From the NCBI GenBank assembly GCA_945903465.1, contig CAMDOF010000068.1, positions 1 through 36,388 on the forward strand: a stretch of 36,388 bases of DNA, in the 5' to 3' direction. This document shows positions 17,673 to 26,730 of the stretch, one piece after another. Origin of the DNA: Opitutus sp. GAS368. GTDB lineage: Bacteria > Verrucomicrobiota > Verrucomicrobiia > Opitutales > Opitutaceae. The notes beneath the pieces were generated by a model. It was not told the DNA's origin. It saw only the letters and a list, made by a program, of their open reading frames with translations, and did no database searches. Position 1 is the stretch's first letter; the number at the start of each line of letters is the position of its first letter. Position numbers and translations under genes: made by a program.

Positions 17673-18437
17673 ATGAAGCCAGCTTCTTTTTCCCTCGCCG
17701 GCCGCGTCGCCTTGGTGACCGGTAGCACGACCGGCCTGGGTCGCGCCATTGCCTTTGGACTCGGTCAAGCCGGGGCCAAGGTCGCCTTGAATTACCAGAA
17801 CAACGTTGCGCGCGCCGAGGGCGTTTTTTCAGCACTGCAGGCCGCGGGCGTTTCGGCGCAACTCGTGCGCGGCGATGTGACCGACGAAACGGCCGTGACG
17901 CGCATGACCGCCGAAATCGCCGGTCAGCTCGGTCCCATTGACATCTTAGTCTTGAACGCCACCCCCGCCCAACCCCAAAAAACCATCGAGGATTACGACT
18001 GGGCGTTTTATCAGCAGATGCTGGATTTTTTCATCAAAAGTCCGTTCCTGCTCAGCCGCGCCTGCCTGCCGCATATGAAGGCCCAGCGCTGGGGCCGAAT
18101 CATCAACATCGGCTCCGAAGTCGTTGCGCGCGGCGTCTCCCCTTTTACCGCCTACGTCGCCGCCAAGGCCGGGCAAAATGGCTTCAACCGCAGTCTTGCC
18201 TCCGAGGTCGCCCCATGGGGAATCACCGTGAATATGATCTCCCCTGGATGGATTCCCGTCGAACGTCACGAAAACGATCCGCCTGAACTTAAGGCCGGTT
18301 ATCGGCAACTCATCCCGATGAACCGTTGGGGCGTGCCCCACGACCTCACCGGGGCCGCTGTTTTCCTCGCCAGCGACGCCGCCTCCTTTATCACCGCTCA
18401 AAATATCCATATCAATGGCGGTATGACCACTCACTAA
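17673..18437 (+). CDS. short-chain dehydrogenase/reductase (SDR)
   Basis: A 254-residue classical SDR. The cofactor-binding motif TGSTTGLG is near residues 17-24; LVLNAT replaces the common NNAG; the catalytic serine is in NIGSE, and YVAAK supplies the catalytic tyrosine and lysine. The PGW segment and the C-terminal NGGMTTH complete the fold. Family members reduce 3-oxoacyl carriers or oxidise polyols and sugar acids. Its position directly before a CUT2 sugar importer favours a sugar or polyol dehydrogenase, but that is inference. The ATG at 17673 (MKPASFSLAGRVALVTG) is the only start that fits the fold; the open frame upstream is unrelated. Confidence 0.9.
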   Translation: MKPASFSLAGRVALVTGSTTGLGRAIAFGLGQAGAKVALNYQNNVARAEGVFSALQAAGVSAQLVRGDVTDETAVTRMTAEIAGQLGPIDILVLNATPAQPQKTIEDYDWAFYQQMLDFFIKSPFLLSRACLPHMKAQRWGRIINIGSEVVARGVSPFTAYVAAKAGQNGFNRSLASEVAPWGITVNMISPGWIPVERHENDPPELKAGYRQLIPMNRWGVPHDLTGAAVFLASDAASFITAQNIHINGGMTTH

Positions 18438-18458
18438 ACCCTGATGTCACCACTCCCC

Positions 18459-19511
18459 ATGAAATCATCCTCCCTCGCTCAACTCGTCGTCATCCCGCTC
18501 CTCGCCCTCCTTTTCGCCGGTTGCAGCAAAAACCCTTCCGCCGCCGGCACCGCCGCCGCCAACACCGCCGCCACTAACGGCCAAACTAAAAAAATCGCAT
18601 TCGTCACCAACGGGGTCGCGTCGTTCTGGACCATCGCCGCCGCGGGCGTCAAAGCCGCCGGTCAGGACCTTAAGGTTGATGCGCAAACCCTCATGCCCGT
18701 CGAGGGTATCAGCGATCAAAAACGGATTCTGGAAGATCTGCTCACCCGCGGGATTCAGGGCATTGCCGTCAGCCCCATCGATCCCGTCAATCAGACCGCC
18801 TTGCTCAACATCGCCGCCCAGCGCGTTAAACTGATCACCGCCGACTCGGACGCTCCTCAGAGTGATCGGTTATTTTATATCGGCATGGATAATTATAAAG
18901 CGGGCCGGATGTGCGGCGAACTCGTCAAGGAGGCCCTGCCCAAGGGCGGCACCATCATGATATTCATCGGCCGTCTCGAACAGGATAACGCTAAGCGGCG
19001 CCGGCAGGGTGTCATCGATGCCATTCTCGGCCGTTCCGAAAATAGTGATCGCTTCGACCCGCCTGCCGCCGTCTTGGAGGCCAACGGATTCAAAATTGTC
19101 GGCACGCTCACGGATCAATTCGACCGCGCCAAAGGCAAGGCCAACGCCGAGGACGCCCTCGCCAAGTTTCCCGATCTGAGCTGCATGGTGGGGCTTTTCG
19201 CTTACAACCCGCCCCTCATGCTCGAGGCTCTCGCTCAGGCTAAAAAACTTGGGAAAGTAAAGGTCGTGGCTTTTGACGAAGACGACGCGACGCTTGAGGG
19301 TATCGCCAAGGGGACCGTGCATGGCACCATCGTGCAAAATCCGTATATGTACGGCTATAAATCAGTGGAACTGCTCAACGCTCTTTTGTCCGGCAACACC
19401 ACCAACGCGCCCAGCAGCAAGTTCATCGACATCCCCGCGCGCGCGATCCGCCAGGGCAACGTCGCCGAGTTTGCGGCCGATTTGAAGGCCAAGCTCACCC
19501 CGCCCAAGTAA
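18459..19511 (+). CDS. sugar ABC transporter substrate-binding lipoprotein (Peripla_BP_4)
   Basis: A 350-residue periplasmic binding protein of the ribose/LacI-like group. The lipoprotein signal ends LLFAGC, so the cysteine should be lipidated and the protein anchored in a membrane. An Ala/Thr/Asn-rich linker follows, then KKIAFVTNGVASFWTIAAAG, GIQGIAVSPIDP, the sugar-site-like TADSDAP, IGMDNYKAGRM and AFDEDDATLEGIAKGTVHGT, all typical of CUT2 binding proteins. Another in-frame ATG lies at 18444; the one at 18459 gives a compact lipoprotein signal (MKSSSLAQLVV). It is first of a three-gene importer set with short gaps. The exact sugar cannot be read. Confidence 0.9.
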   Translation: MKSSSLAQLVVIPLLALLFAGCSKNPSAAGTAAANTAATNGQTKKIAFVTNGVASFWTIAAAGVKAAGQDLKVDAQTLMPVEGISDQKRILEDLLTRGIQGIAVSPIDPVNQTALLNIAAQRVKLITADSDAPQSDRLFYIGMDNYKAGRMCGELVKEALPKGGTIMIFIGRLEQDNAKRRRQGVIDAILGRSENSDRFDPPAAVLEANGFKIVGTLTDQFDRAKGKANAEDALAKFPDLSCMVGLFAYNPPLMLEALAQAKKLGKVKVVAFDEDDATLEGIAKGTVHGTIVQNPYMYGYKSVELLNALLSGNTTNAPSSKFIDIPARAIRQGNVAEFAADLKAKLTPPK

Positions 19512-19536
19512 GGCCGGGGCCATCGCTCCCTTCGGC

Positions 19537-21060
19537 ATGAGCGCTCCGCTTCTCGAGGCCCGTCATTTGGTTAAAAATTTCCCGGGCGTGCGCGCGCTCA
19601 AGGGTGTGAGTCTCGCGCTCGGGCGCGGCGAGATCCTCGCCGTCATCGGGGAAAACGGCGCCGGGAAAAGCACTTTGATGAAAATTCTCGCTGGCGGGCA
19701 AACGCCCGATCGCGGCGAAGTCATCATCGATGGCCACGTCCGGTCACTTGACTCCGTGCCGGCAGCCATGGCGCTCGGCATCGCCCTCATCCACCAGGAG
19801 CTTAACTTGGCCGAGACCCTCGAGGTGGGCGCCAATATTTTTCTCGGACGCGAACCCAACCGCTGGGGCGTGATTGATTCGGCCAAAATTTCCACGGAAT
19901 CACGCCGCTTTTTAGAACAAGTCGGCCTGAAGGTCGATCCAGCAACACCTCTGGCGAATCTATCCATCGGCCAACGCCAGCTGGTCGAGATCGCCAAAGC
20001 GCTTTCGCTCAAGGCCCGCGTGCTGATCATGGACGAGCCCACTTCGAGCTTGGCTGCCCACGAATCCCAAGCACTCCTGCGTTTAATTCGAGACCTTCGC
20101 CACCAAGGCGTGAGCATTCTTTATATTTCGCACCGTTTGAGTGAGGTCGCCGCTCTCGCGGATCGAGTTGTCGTCCTCCGCGATGGCGAAAATGCCGGCA
20201 CCCTCACGGGCGACCAGATCACCCATGCCTCGATGGTAAGACTCATGGTCGGGCGCGATCTGGCCGAGTTCTACCCGCATAAACGACAGCCCCGCGGGCC
20301 CGTCGCCCTCGAAGTCACGGCGCTGCGCACGGCCGCCCATCCTCACCACGCCGTGACCTTTCGACTCCACGCCGGTGAGCAAGTCGCGCTCGCGGGTTTG
20401 GTCGGCGCGGGCCGCACCGAGCTCCTCGAAACCATTTTTGGACTCGTCCCCGCCATCAGCGGGCAGATGCAGGTCGGCGGGGACGCCTTCCTCCCCACCA
20501 CGCCAACCCAAGCGATTGCCGCGGGCCTCGCGCTCGTACCTGAAGATCGTAAAAATCACGGTTTGCTCTTGGAAATGAGCGTCGCAGAAAACCTCGGCCT
20601 CGGCCGCCTCGTCCTCCAGAAATTTCCTGGCTTACTCAAATCATCCGAAGAAAAAACGCTCTGCGATGAGATGGTCACCACGCTGAGGATCAAAACGCCC
20701 AGCAGCCATCAACCCGTGCAATTCTTGTCCGGAGGAAATCAGCAGAAAGTCGTTTTAGGAAAGTGGCTGGCCCTCCGGCCGCGCGTCCTGTTACTCGATG
20801 AACCCACGCGGGGCGTCGATATCGGCGCGAAGCAGGAGATCTACCGGTTGATGGACGAGCTGACCAGCCAAGGCGTCGCGATTTTATTCGCCTCCAGCGA
20901 GCTGCCCGAAATTTTAGGCATGGCCGATCGCGTGCTTGTCATGCACGAGGGGCAAATCACCGGTGAGCTTGATCGTGCTCACCTCAGCGAGCCGGCCATC
21001 ATGGCCCTTGCCACCAACACTCCGGCCCCTGCGCCCACCTCTCCCGGCTCATTCTCATGA
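19537..21060 (+). CDS. CUT2 sugar ABC transporter ATPase, two ATP-binding domains (RbsA/XylG-like)
   Basis: A 507-residue fused double ATPase that powers import of monosaccharides on the inner membrane face. Domain 1 has Walker A GENGAGKST at residues 38-46, signature LSIGQRQLVEIAKAL and Walker B LIMDEPTSSL. Domain 2 has the degenerate P-loop LVGAGRTELLETIFG usual for this family, signature LSGGNQQKVVLGKWL and Walker B VLLLDEPTRGVDIG. Full family length. The stop overlaps the permease start by four bases (ATGA), so the two are translationally coupled. Confidence 0.95.
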   Translation: MSAPLLEARHLVKNFPGVRALKGVSLALGRGEILAVIGENGAGKSTLMKILAGGQTPDRGEVIIDGHVRSLDSVPAAMALGIALIHQELNLAETLEVGANIFLGREPNRWGVIDSAKISTESRRFLEQVGLKVDPATPLANLSIGQRQLVEIAKALSLKARVLIMDEPTSSLAAHESQALLRLIRDLRHQGVSILYISHRLSEVAALADRVVVLRDGENAGTLTGDQITHASMVRLMVGRDLAEFYPHKRQPRGPVALEVTALRTAAHPHHAVTFRLHAGEQVALAGLVGAGRTELLETIFGLVPAISGQMQVGGDAFLPTTPTQAIAAGLALVPEDRKNHGLLLEMSVAENLGLGRLVLQKFPGLLKSSEEKTLCDEMVTTLRIKTPSSHQPVQFLSGGNQQKVVLGKWLALRPRVLLLDEPTRGVDIGAKQEIYRLMDELTSQGVAILFASSELPEILGMADRVLVMHEGQITGELDRAHLSEPAIMALATNTPAPAPTSPGSFS

Positions 21061-22040
21061 AAAAGATCCTCGGCATCCTCGGTCTATTGGTCGTCGTCTG
21101 CGGGATCACCGCTCTGCTCAGCGATCGTTTTCTCACCAGCTACAACCTGGAAAACCTCCTGCGACGCTCCGCGCTATTTGGTATTCTGAGCATCGGCGTC
21201 TCCTTTGTCATCATCGCCGGCGGCATTGATCTTTCGATCGGCTCAGTCGTCTGCTTGGTCGGCTGCGCCCTGCCTTGGCTTCTCACGGTTCACCACTGGC
21301 CACTCCCGCTCGCTCTCCTTTTCGTAACCGCCCTCGCTGCCGGCATCGGTCTCATGCACGGGCTGCTCATCACCAAGCTCCGTCTTCAGCCATTCATCGT
21401 CACTCTCTGCGGCTTGCTGCTTTACCGCGGCGTAGCCCGCGGCTTCACCCAAGACCAAACCGTCGGCTTCGGCACCGGATTCAGCGAGCTGCGCTCCCTC
21501 GCCACCGGGAAAATGCCTCTCCTGCCCGGCTTCGAACTCCCCGCACCCGTCTTCTTCCTCATCGGTCTCGCGGTTCTCGCCGGATTCTTCCTAAACCGAA
21601 CCATTTATGGCCGCTATCTCCGAGCCCTCGGCCGAAGCCCCCAAGCCGCCCACTACAGTGGTATCCAGACTGATCGGATGACAATTCTCGCCTACGTTCT
21701 CAGCTCCACCTTGGCAGGATTAGGCGGCCTCCTTTTTGTCTTGGATGTCAATTCTGCCCAGCCGGTCGACTTCGGGAATTTTTACGAGTTATACGCAATT
21801 GCCGCGGCGGTTCTGGGGGGCTGCAGTCTTCGCGGCGGCGAGGGTGGCGTGCTCGGCATTATCATCGGAGCCACCCTCATGCAGGTTCTCCGCAACATGA
21901 TCACACTCGTCACAACCCACAATAACGTCGAGTTCGCGATCATCGGCGCGGTCATTCTGATTGGCGTGATCGCCGACGAGATGGCGCGCCGCTTCGCCGC
22001 TCAACGCCGCTCGGCTCAAGCACTCGCAGCCACCCGCTGA
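21057..22040 (+). CDS. CUT2 sugar ABC transporter permease (RbsC-like)
   Basis: A 327-residue inner-membrane permease of the BPD_transp_2 family, with about eight to ten hydrophobic segments. Family-typical stretches are LSIGVSFVIIAGGIDLSIGS, QPFIVTLCGLLLYRGVARG and the cytoplasmic-loop ALGRSPQAAHYSGI, followed by YAIAAAVLGGCSLRGGEGG. It completes the importer with the lipoprotein and double ATPase upstream. The start overlaps the ATPase stop. It is the last gene of the plus-strand series; nothing recognisable follows for nearly 1 kb. Confidence 0.95.
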   Translation: MKKILGILGLLVVVCGITALLSDRFLTSYNLENLLRRSALFGILSIGVSFVIIAGGIDLSIGSVVCLVGCALPWLLTVHHWPLPLALLFVTALAAGIGLMHGLLITKLRLQPFIVTLCGLLLYRGVARGFTQDQTVGFGTGFSELRSLATGKMPLLPGFELPAPVFFLIGLAVLAGFFLNRTIYGRYLRALGRSPQAAHYSGIQTDRMTILAYVLSSTLAGLGGLLFVLDVNSAQPVDFGNFYELYAIAAAVLGGCSLRGGEGGVLGIIIGATLMQVLRNMITLVTTHNNVEFAIIGAVILIGVIADEMARRFAAQRRSAQALAATR

Positions 22041-23028
22041 AAAACCGGCGCCTTACCCAATCCCTTTTCACGTCAAAAATAACGCGGAGAAATCCACCCC
22101 AAGATCGCTCCCATCGATCGTTAGGCGACGCTCGCTCAGAAGATACCCTCACCGCGGGGCGCCGCCCACCTTCGGTCAATGGCCGTCGTTCAGGAGCACG
22201 TCATCCCAGACGCCGCGGAAAATTTTTGCCGATACTTGGCAAAAACTCAGCCGAACCCTCATCGTCTAAAAGACTCCGGCGCTGACCCCAGGTCTGCGTC
22301 GCTGGCGCTGGCAGGTTGACCGGCACCACCCAACGCACCTCGGCCAACCCCGGCCAACTTCTCATCACCACGGCGGCACCTCCAGCCAGCCAACCTCCCC
22401 GCGGATTTTTACCCAAAATTTGAATAAAAATTTAACGGGGCGGTCTTCGAAGGCGCCGGCTCGTTTGCCCCTTCCATCAACCACGACGAGGCCTGGGCGC
22501 ACGGCTTCGCCGCGCCGGAGACCTTGGCCTTGGACAGCGCCTCGCGCGCGACTCGGCCGAACCGCGAATTCAGGGACTCGCCGTTCCGCCAGACCGCCGA
22601 CTGCGCCGCTCGCCTTGCGCGGACCAGTCTCCGTCTGTGGCTGGCGGCTTCGGCGTGTTCGCCGGACAACTCCCGACTTCAGGCTGGCCTCGCCTCTGAA
22701 CCAACCGAGGGGCCATCCCCGCAAACTTCGGCGTTTTCCGGCGGATCGTCCTCAGTCAGCCAGGCCAAATACTCCCGATACTTTTTCCGGCGGCGGCGGT
22801 CTCGTTTAAACCGTCGGCTGGTTCCGGCGTCGCCCCGCGATCATCCTAGGCCGGTCGCAACTTCGGGGAGAACACCCCGCGCACGCTGCAACGGGGCCTT
22901 TCTGACACCTGCTCAAACGAGGGTATCTTGGTCCGCACGAGCTTGCGGTGGAGGTAATGGCACCGCTGCCCAGCCTGGCCGTCCGGATCGAACCGCAGGC
23001 TGACCCGCCCGCCCCTTCTGCCACGCCT
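22041..23028. other. intergenic region, 988 bases, convergent genes
   Basis: It lies between the ends of the sugar permease (+) and the TonB receptor (-). Open frames of 60-160 codons occur on both strands at 22365-23024, notably one at 22409-22669 on the minus strand, but none has a family match I recognise or a ribosome site. The segment near 22200-22430 is less GC-biased than the rest. It may hold decayed genes or a dispersed repeat; I see no firm feature. Confidence 0.5.
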
Positions 23029-26000
23029 TTAAAACGTCCCCTTCAGCCCAAAATTCCACAGCGAACCATATTCGACCCGCGTCCGGAACCGGGCGATCGC
23101 GGGCGTGCTCGGACCGAATACTTTTACGTCATCGGGGGCATCACCCATATTCCGAATACTGGCGAAAAGCGAAAGACGGCGCATGAGCAGAAATTCAGCG
23201 TTTAAATCGAGATAGAGACGCTTCGACCACCACGTAAAGGTACCTGGCTCGATACTGCTGCCTGCGGCAATCGCGCCACGGCGCTGAAGGCTGCGGTAGT
23301 TCCAATTCGCACGAAGGCTGTAACGCTCGCGATTTAGACTGAACCCCCAGCTCGCCGTCCGCGGAATGAAACCGGGGAAATTGCCCGAACTCTGCGGCCC
23401 CACCATCCGCTGGGAGGCTCCGTTGACGAACACGGTGACCCCGCGGGCCCAGATCGGCAGGAACGTCAGCGCCTGTTTGTAGCCCAAGTTGAGCCCCTCC
23501 ATGCGGACCGAACTTTCGACGTTGTATTGGGTCACCACCGGGTAACGTCCGTACACGTTGGGATCGAGGCTGTAGAGTTCGAGAAACTCAGGGGTGGCGG
23601 GCAACGTCGTGTTGCCGAAGAAGTTTTCAAAATCCCGCCGAAATGCGCCGACCGAGAGCTGCCCAACACCCGCTAAATAATATTCCAAACGCACGTTAAA
23701 CGTCCGCGCGCTCCACGGTTTGATGCTCACATTACTGAGTGAAATCTGGTCGTTAGGAGTCGGATTTTCTGGATCCGGCAGCGTGACGCCTCCCGCATAT
23801 TGATTAAAATCCGGCCGGCCGATCGACGGGTACCACGCCGCCCGCGCGATCAGATCTTCCCGCAGATTATAGCTCGCATTAACGCTGGGGAAAACGCGCA
23901 GATACTCTTTTTCCGCGTGGGCCGACCGATCAAGGAAAGTGAGCTTGGAAACCCCCAAGGCGTCCGTCACCGGCAAGATCGCGAGGGGGCGGCCGTTGGC
24001 ACCAAGCAGAGGTTTGCCCTGGGCATCTCGCTGGACGTTCCGCGTCGGATCCGTCAGGGGCCCCTCCGCCTTTACGTTGGTCTGCTCAGCGCGGAGCCCG
24101 GTCACCAGCTTGAGACGATTAGCGAACAAACTTAAATCACCGCGCAGGTACGCGGAAGACACCAGCTCCTCGGCGAACTTCGAGTTCGTTACTTGGTTAC
24201 GATAAGTCGTATTCTGATTCGTGGTGAAATACGCCGGATTGGCGGCGTATTGGTTATAAATGAGTTCGCTGCTCACACCTTGAAATTTGGGGAAGCCGTA
24301 GTGCGGCTGGCGGTCGGAGAAGCTCGGATCGAGAAACGGCAGCGCGAGATCATCACTCGTCGCCGAAAGCGTCGTACTCGCCACTCCGTCGCGACCGACG
24401 TAGGTGTAAGCCGGCACGGAGAAGCGCTGGTCCCGCTCTGCTTGGCGAAAATCGACGCCCGCGCGGAGCGACCACGGCACCCAACCAAAAAAATCACGAC
24501 GCACATTGCCGTAAAGCGTGCGCTTGTAGTCATCGGTGCTGCGCGCATTTCCAGTGGTCGCAGTGACCACGTAGTTTTTCAGCGAATACGGATCAACCGG
24601 CGCCCCGGCTGGATCCGTGACCGTGATCGCACCTGGCCGGAGATAAAAAATATCTGCAAACGAAACCGTGACGCCGGTCCGACGCGCGGTCGTCGTGTCA
24701 AAGTATCCTGACTCGACATTGCGGTTCCGATTGCTCGCGCGCGAAAAAGCGAAGCCGGCGTCCGTTTTCCAAAGTGGCCCTTCGTGGCGCCAAACCAGGG
24801 AGGGCATCAAGGTCCAATTCTGGCGGTCATTCCCAGTGGTCACAAGCTGCAGGGAGCCTTGGCCGGCGGCGCCGCGCGTGGCGGTCAGACCGAAATCGCC
24901 GGGGTTCACCCGCCCGACATCAAAGGTGAGCTCGTTGTGGTTGATGTGCACGTTAAAGGTCGAGTACTGCAGAGCCAAAGCGACCCGATCCTTCGACGTG
25001 AATTTGTAATCCACGGTCACGCCGAATGACGAGCGGTTCGTATCCTTACCGCTGTTACGGATGATGGTCGAAGTGAGATAGGGTTGATCAAAAGTTGTGT
25101 GCGGAAACGTCGTGCCGTTGGTCGGATTCTGGGTGCCACGCCAAAGGTTTTGGATCTGCGGCTCACCGGAGTACTGCCGGTTCATGCCCGCGGAGAGCGT
25201 GAAGCCAAAGCGCTGGTTCACGGGCGCAATGTAGGCGAGGTCAAATCCGGGGTGAATTTTGCGCGTGGGATGACGCGGGGCCGGCGTTGCACCCCATTGC
25301 TTGATGTCGTCACGAAGCATGAAATAGGCACTAAAGTTTCCGGAAGGCCGGGTGCGCTCGAACGAGCTGCGTGGAACTAGGTTGACGGAACCGGCGAGCG
25401 CGCTGCCCTGCGAGTCTGGTGTCGGCGAAAATGAGACCTCGATCCGCGAGAGGTTATTGATGGAAACTTGATCGAGGGCGACCCCGCGGGAGGTACCGCC
25501 CGCTCCTCCCCCCACCGCACTCGCGAGGCCGAACCCGTCCAGCGTGACGGGGACGTTGGTCGCCGGCACTCCATTCAGCGAAATATCGCGAGCGTTGCCG
25601 CCGGCGTAGTCGATATTCACGCCAGGCATAAACTTCAAAAACTCCGCGACATTGCCTTCCGCGATGTCGCCGAACTCATCCGTTGCGACGACATTTTTCA
25701 TGTTCGAAGCAAACCTCTGCTCGTTGATCGCGAGGGCCGCCCCGCTCATTTCACGCGAGGTCGCGACCACAAATTGTTCGAGTTTCACCATCCCGCCATC
25801 CGTCCCCAGCGCCCCGAATTTGCTCCCAGCAAGTGACAACTGAAAATCCTGCCGGGCGGTTTGCCCCAGCGTCACCACCACCGCAGCGCTCACTGGCGGG
25901 AAACCCGTGAAGAACACGCGCACCTGCACCGTTCCCGCCGGCACGGCGTCAACCCGGTAAAAACCACCCGAATCGCTCAGCGCTTCGTGCGGAGTTCCCA

Positions 26001-26169
26001 CGACGGCGATGCGCGCATTTTCGAGCACGCCGCCGGTCGTCGGATTCGTAACCCGCCCTTCGATCGTCCCGCTACCCTGCGCCGAAAGCTGCATGACGAG
26101 CGCCCAAAAAATGAGCGCGAGCAGCGCGTACGCGCGTAAAGAATTCTGAGATAAAGAGGTCGGTATCAT
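23029..26169 (-). CDS. TonB-dependent outer-membrane receptor with carboxypeptidase-like regulatory domain
   Basis: A 1046-residue receptor. It has a signal peptide (residues 1-31, ending LVMQLSAQ), then a carboxypeptidase-D regulatory-like beta-sandwich (GTIEGRVTNPTTGGVLENAR ... GGFYRVDAVPAG, about 34-125). A plug domain follows (VSINNLSRIEVSFSPTPDSQ and neighbours), then a long 22-strand-type barrel ending NFGLKGTF with the terminal aromatic residue. Such receptors import large or scarce substrates (oligosaccharides, siderophores) using TonB energy. The start at 26169 gives a clean signal peptide; the frame is open to 26286 but that extension is unlike any signal. Not in an operon. The proximity of the sugar importer hints at carbohydrate uptake, but substrate is unproven. 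Confidence 0.92.
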   Translation of the reverse strand: MIPTSLSQNSLRAYALLALIFWALVMQLSAQGSGTIEGRVTNPTTGGVLENARIAVVGTPHEALSDSGGFYRVDAVPAGTVQVRVFFTGFPPVSAAVVVTLGQTARQDFQLSLAGSKFGALGTDGGMVKLEQFVVATSREMSGAALAINEQRFASNMKNVVATDEFGDIAEGNVAEFLKFMPGVNIDYAGGNARDISLNGVPATNVPVTLDGFGLASAVGGGAGGTSRGVALDQVSINNLSRIEVSFSPTPDSQGSALAGSVNLVPRSSFERTRPSGNFSAYFMLRDDIKQWGATPAPRHPTRKIHPGFDLAYIAPVNQRFGFTLSAGMNRQYSGEPQIQNLWRGTQNPTNGTTFPHTTFDQPYLTSTIIRNSGKDTNRSSFGVTVDYKFTSKDRVALALQYSTFNVHINHNELTFDVGRVNPGDFGLTATRGAAGQGSLQLVTTGNDRQNWTLMPSLVWRHEGPLWKTDAGFAFSRASNRNRNVESGYFDTTTARRTGVTVSFADIFYLRPGAITVTDPAGAPVDPYSLKNYVVTATTGNARSTDDYKRTLYGNVRRDFFGWVPWSLRAGVDFRQAERDQRFSVPAYTYVGRDGVASTTLSATSDDLALPFLDPSFSDRQPHYGFPKFQGVSSELIYNQYAANPAYFTTNQNTTYRNQVTNSKFAEELVSSAYLRGDLSLFANRLKLVTGLRAEQTNVKAEGPLTDPTRNVQRDAQGKPLLGANGRPLAILPVTDALGVSKLTFLDRSAHAEKEYLRVFPSVNASYNLREDLIARAAWYPSIGRPDFNQYAGGVTLPDPENPTPNDQISLSNVSIKPWSARTFNVRLEYYLAGVGQLSVGAFRRDFENFFGNTTLPATPEFLELYSLDPNVYGRYPVVTQYNVESSVRMEGLNLGYKQALTFLPIWARGVTVFVNGASQRMVGPQSSGNFPGFIPRTASWGFSLNRERYSLRANWNYRSLQRRGAIAAGSSIEPGTFTWWSKRLYLDLNAEFLLMRRLSLFASIRNMGDAPDDVKVFGPSTPAIARFRTRVEYGSLWNFGLKGTF

Positions 26170-26730
26170 CACGCCAAATTCGATGCGATCGGGCGCCGGG
26201 TCAAACGCTCCGACGTTGCCTTCTCGCGGATCTGGACCCCGGACTGGCTTGACCAACGCGTGTTTCGCCCTGGAAAACCACGGCATCAGCGGACCCGTCG
26301 CCCCGGTAGGCAGATGAATCGCGGCGAGGCACCGACCTACGCGGTTCCCGTGAGCATGCGGTCCCCTGACCGTAAATCCGCTGCCAACGCGCGCGCACCG
26401 GCCGACCCGAGCCTTGCGTAATCAAGGAGCGACGACGCCAGCACGGCACCGAGGAGATTTTATCAGCCTTGAGGAGAGCGCGCGGTCTTCTTCTTAAAAA
26501 TAGTTCTCTCCTTTGCCCACATCGATTTCTTGCTTCGACCCGCAAACGCCCCCCCGTTCACGCGTCATCAGTCGAGGCCGGGGCCGAGGTCGAGGTCGAG
26601 GTCGAGGCCGAGATCGAGGTCGAGGTCGAGGCCGGGGCCGGGGCCGAGGCGGATTCGCGAAAACACCTTGTGCATATGCGCGAGACGTTGTCTTGTCACT
26701 TTTTTAGATTACAGCGTTACCACCCTTGGC
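26170..26730. other. divergent intergenic region, 561 bases
   Basis: The region between the TonB receptor (-) and the efflux operon (+) should hold both promoters. It contains a 78-base hexamer array (26571-26648). An AT-richer segment lies right before the efflux start at 26731. No gene is supported; open frames through the array exist on every frame because the hexamer has no stop. Confidence 0.55.
26571..26648. repeat. tandem hexamer array, 13 units of (G/A)(T/C)CG(A/G)G
   Basis: Thirteen consecutive 6-bp units: six GTCGAG, three GCCGAG, three GCCGGG and one ATCGAG. They lie 83 bases upstream of the RND gene start. Hexamer arrays change length in multiples of six by slippage, so spacing between the two divergent promoters or leaders could vary between cells. 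Confidence 0.93.

Noticed and set aside
21285..21305. A heptad-like CCACTGGCCACTCC in the sugar permease gene
   Set aside because: It is a single copy within a conserved coding stretch (HHWPLPLALL), with no array or partner arm, so chance similarity is likely.
26530..26730. N-terminally extended RND protein starting before the hexamer array
   Set aside because: The extension would be an Arg/Ser/Pro-rich tail encoded by the repeat. RND proteins start right before TM1, as the ATG at 26731 provides.
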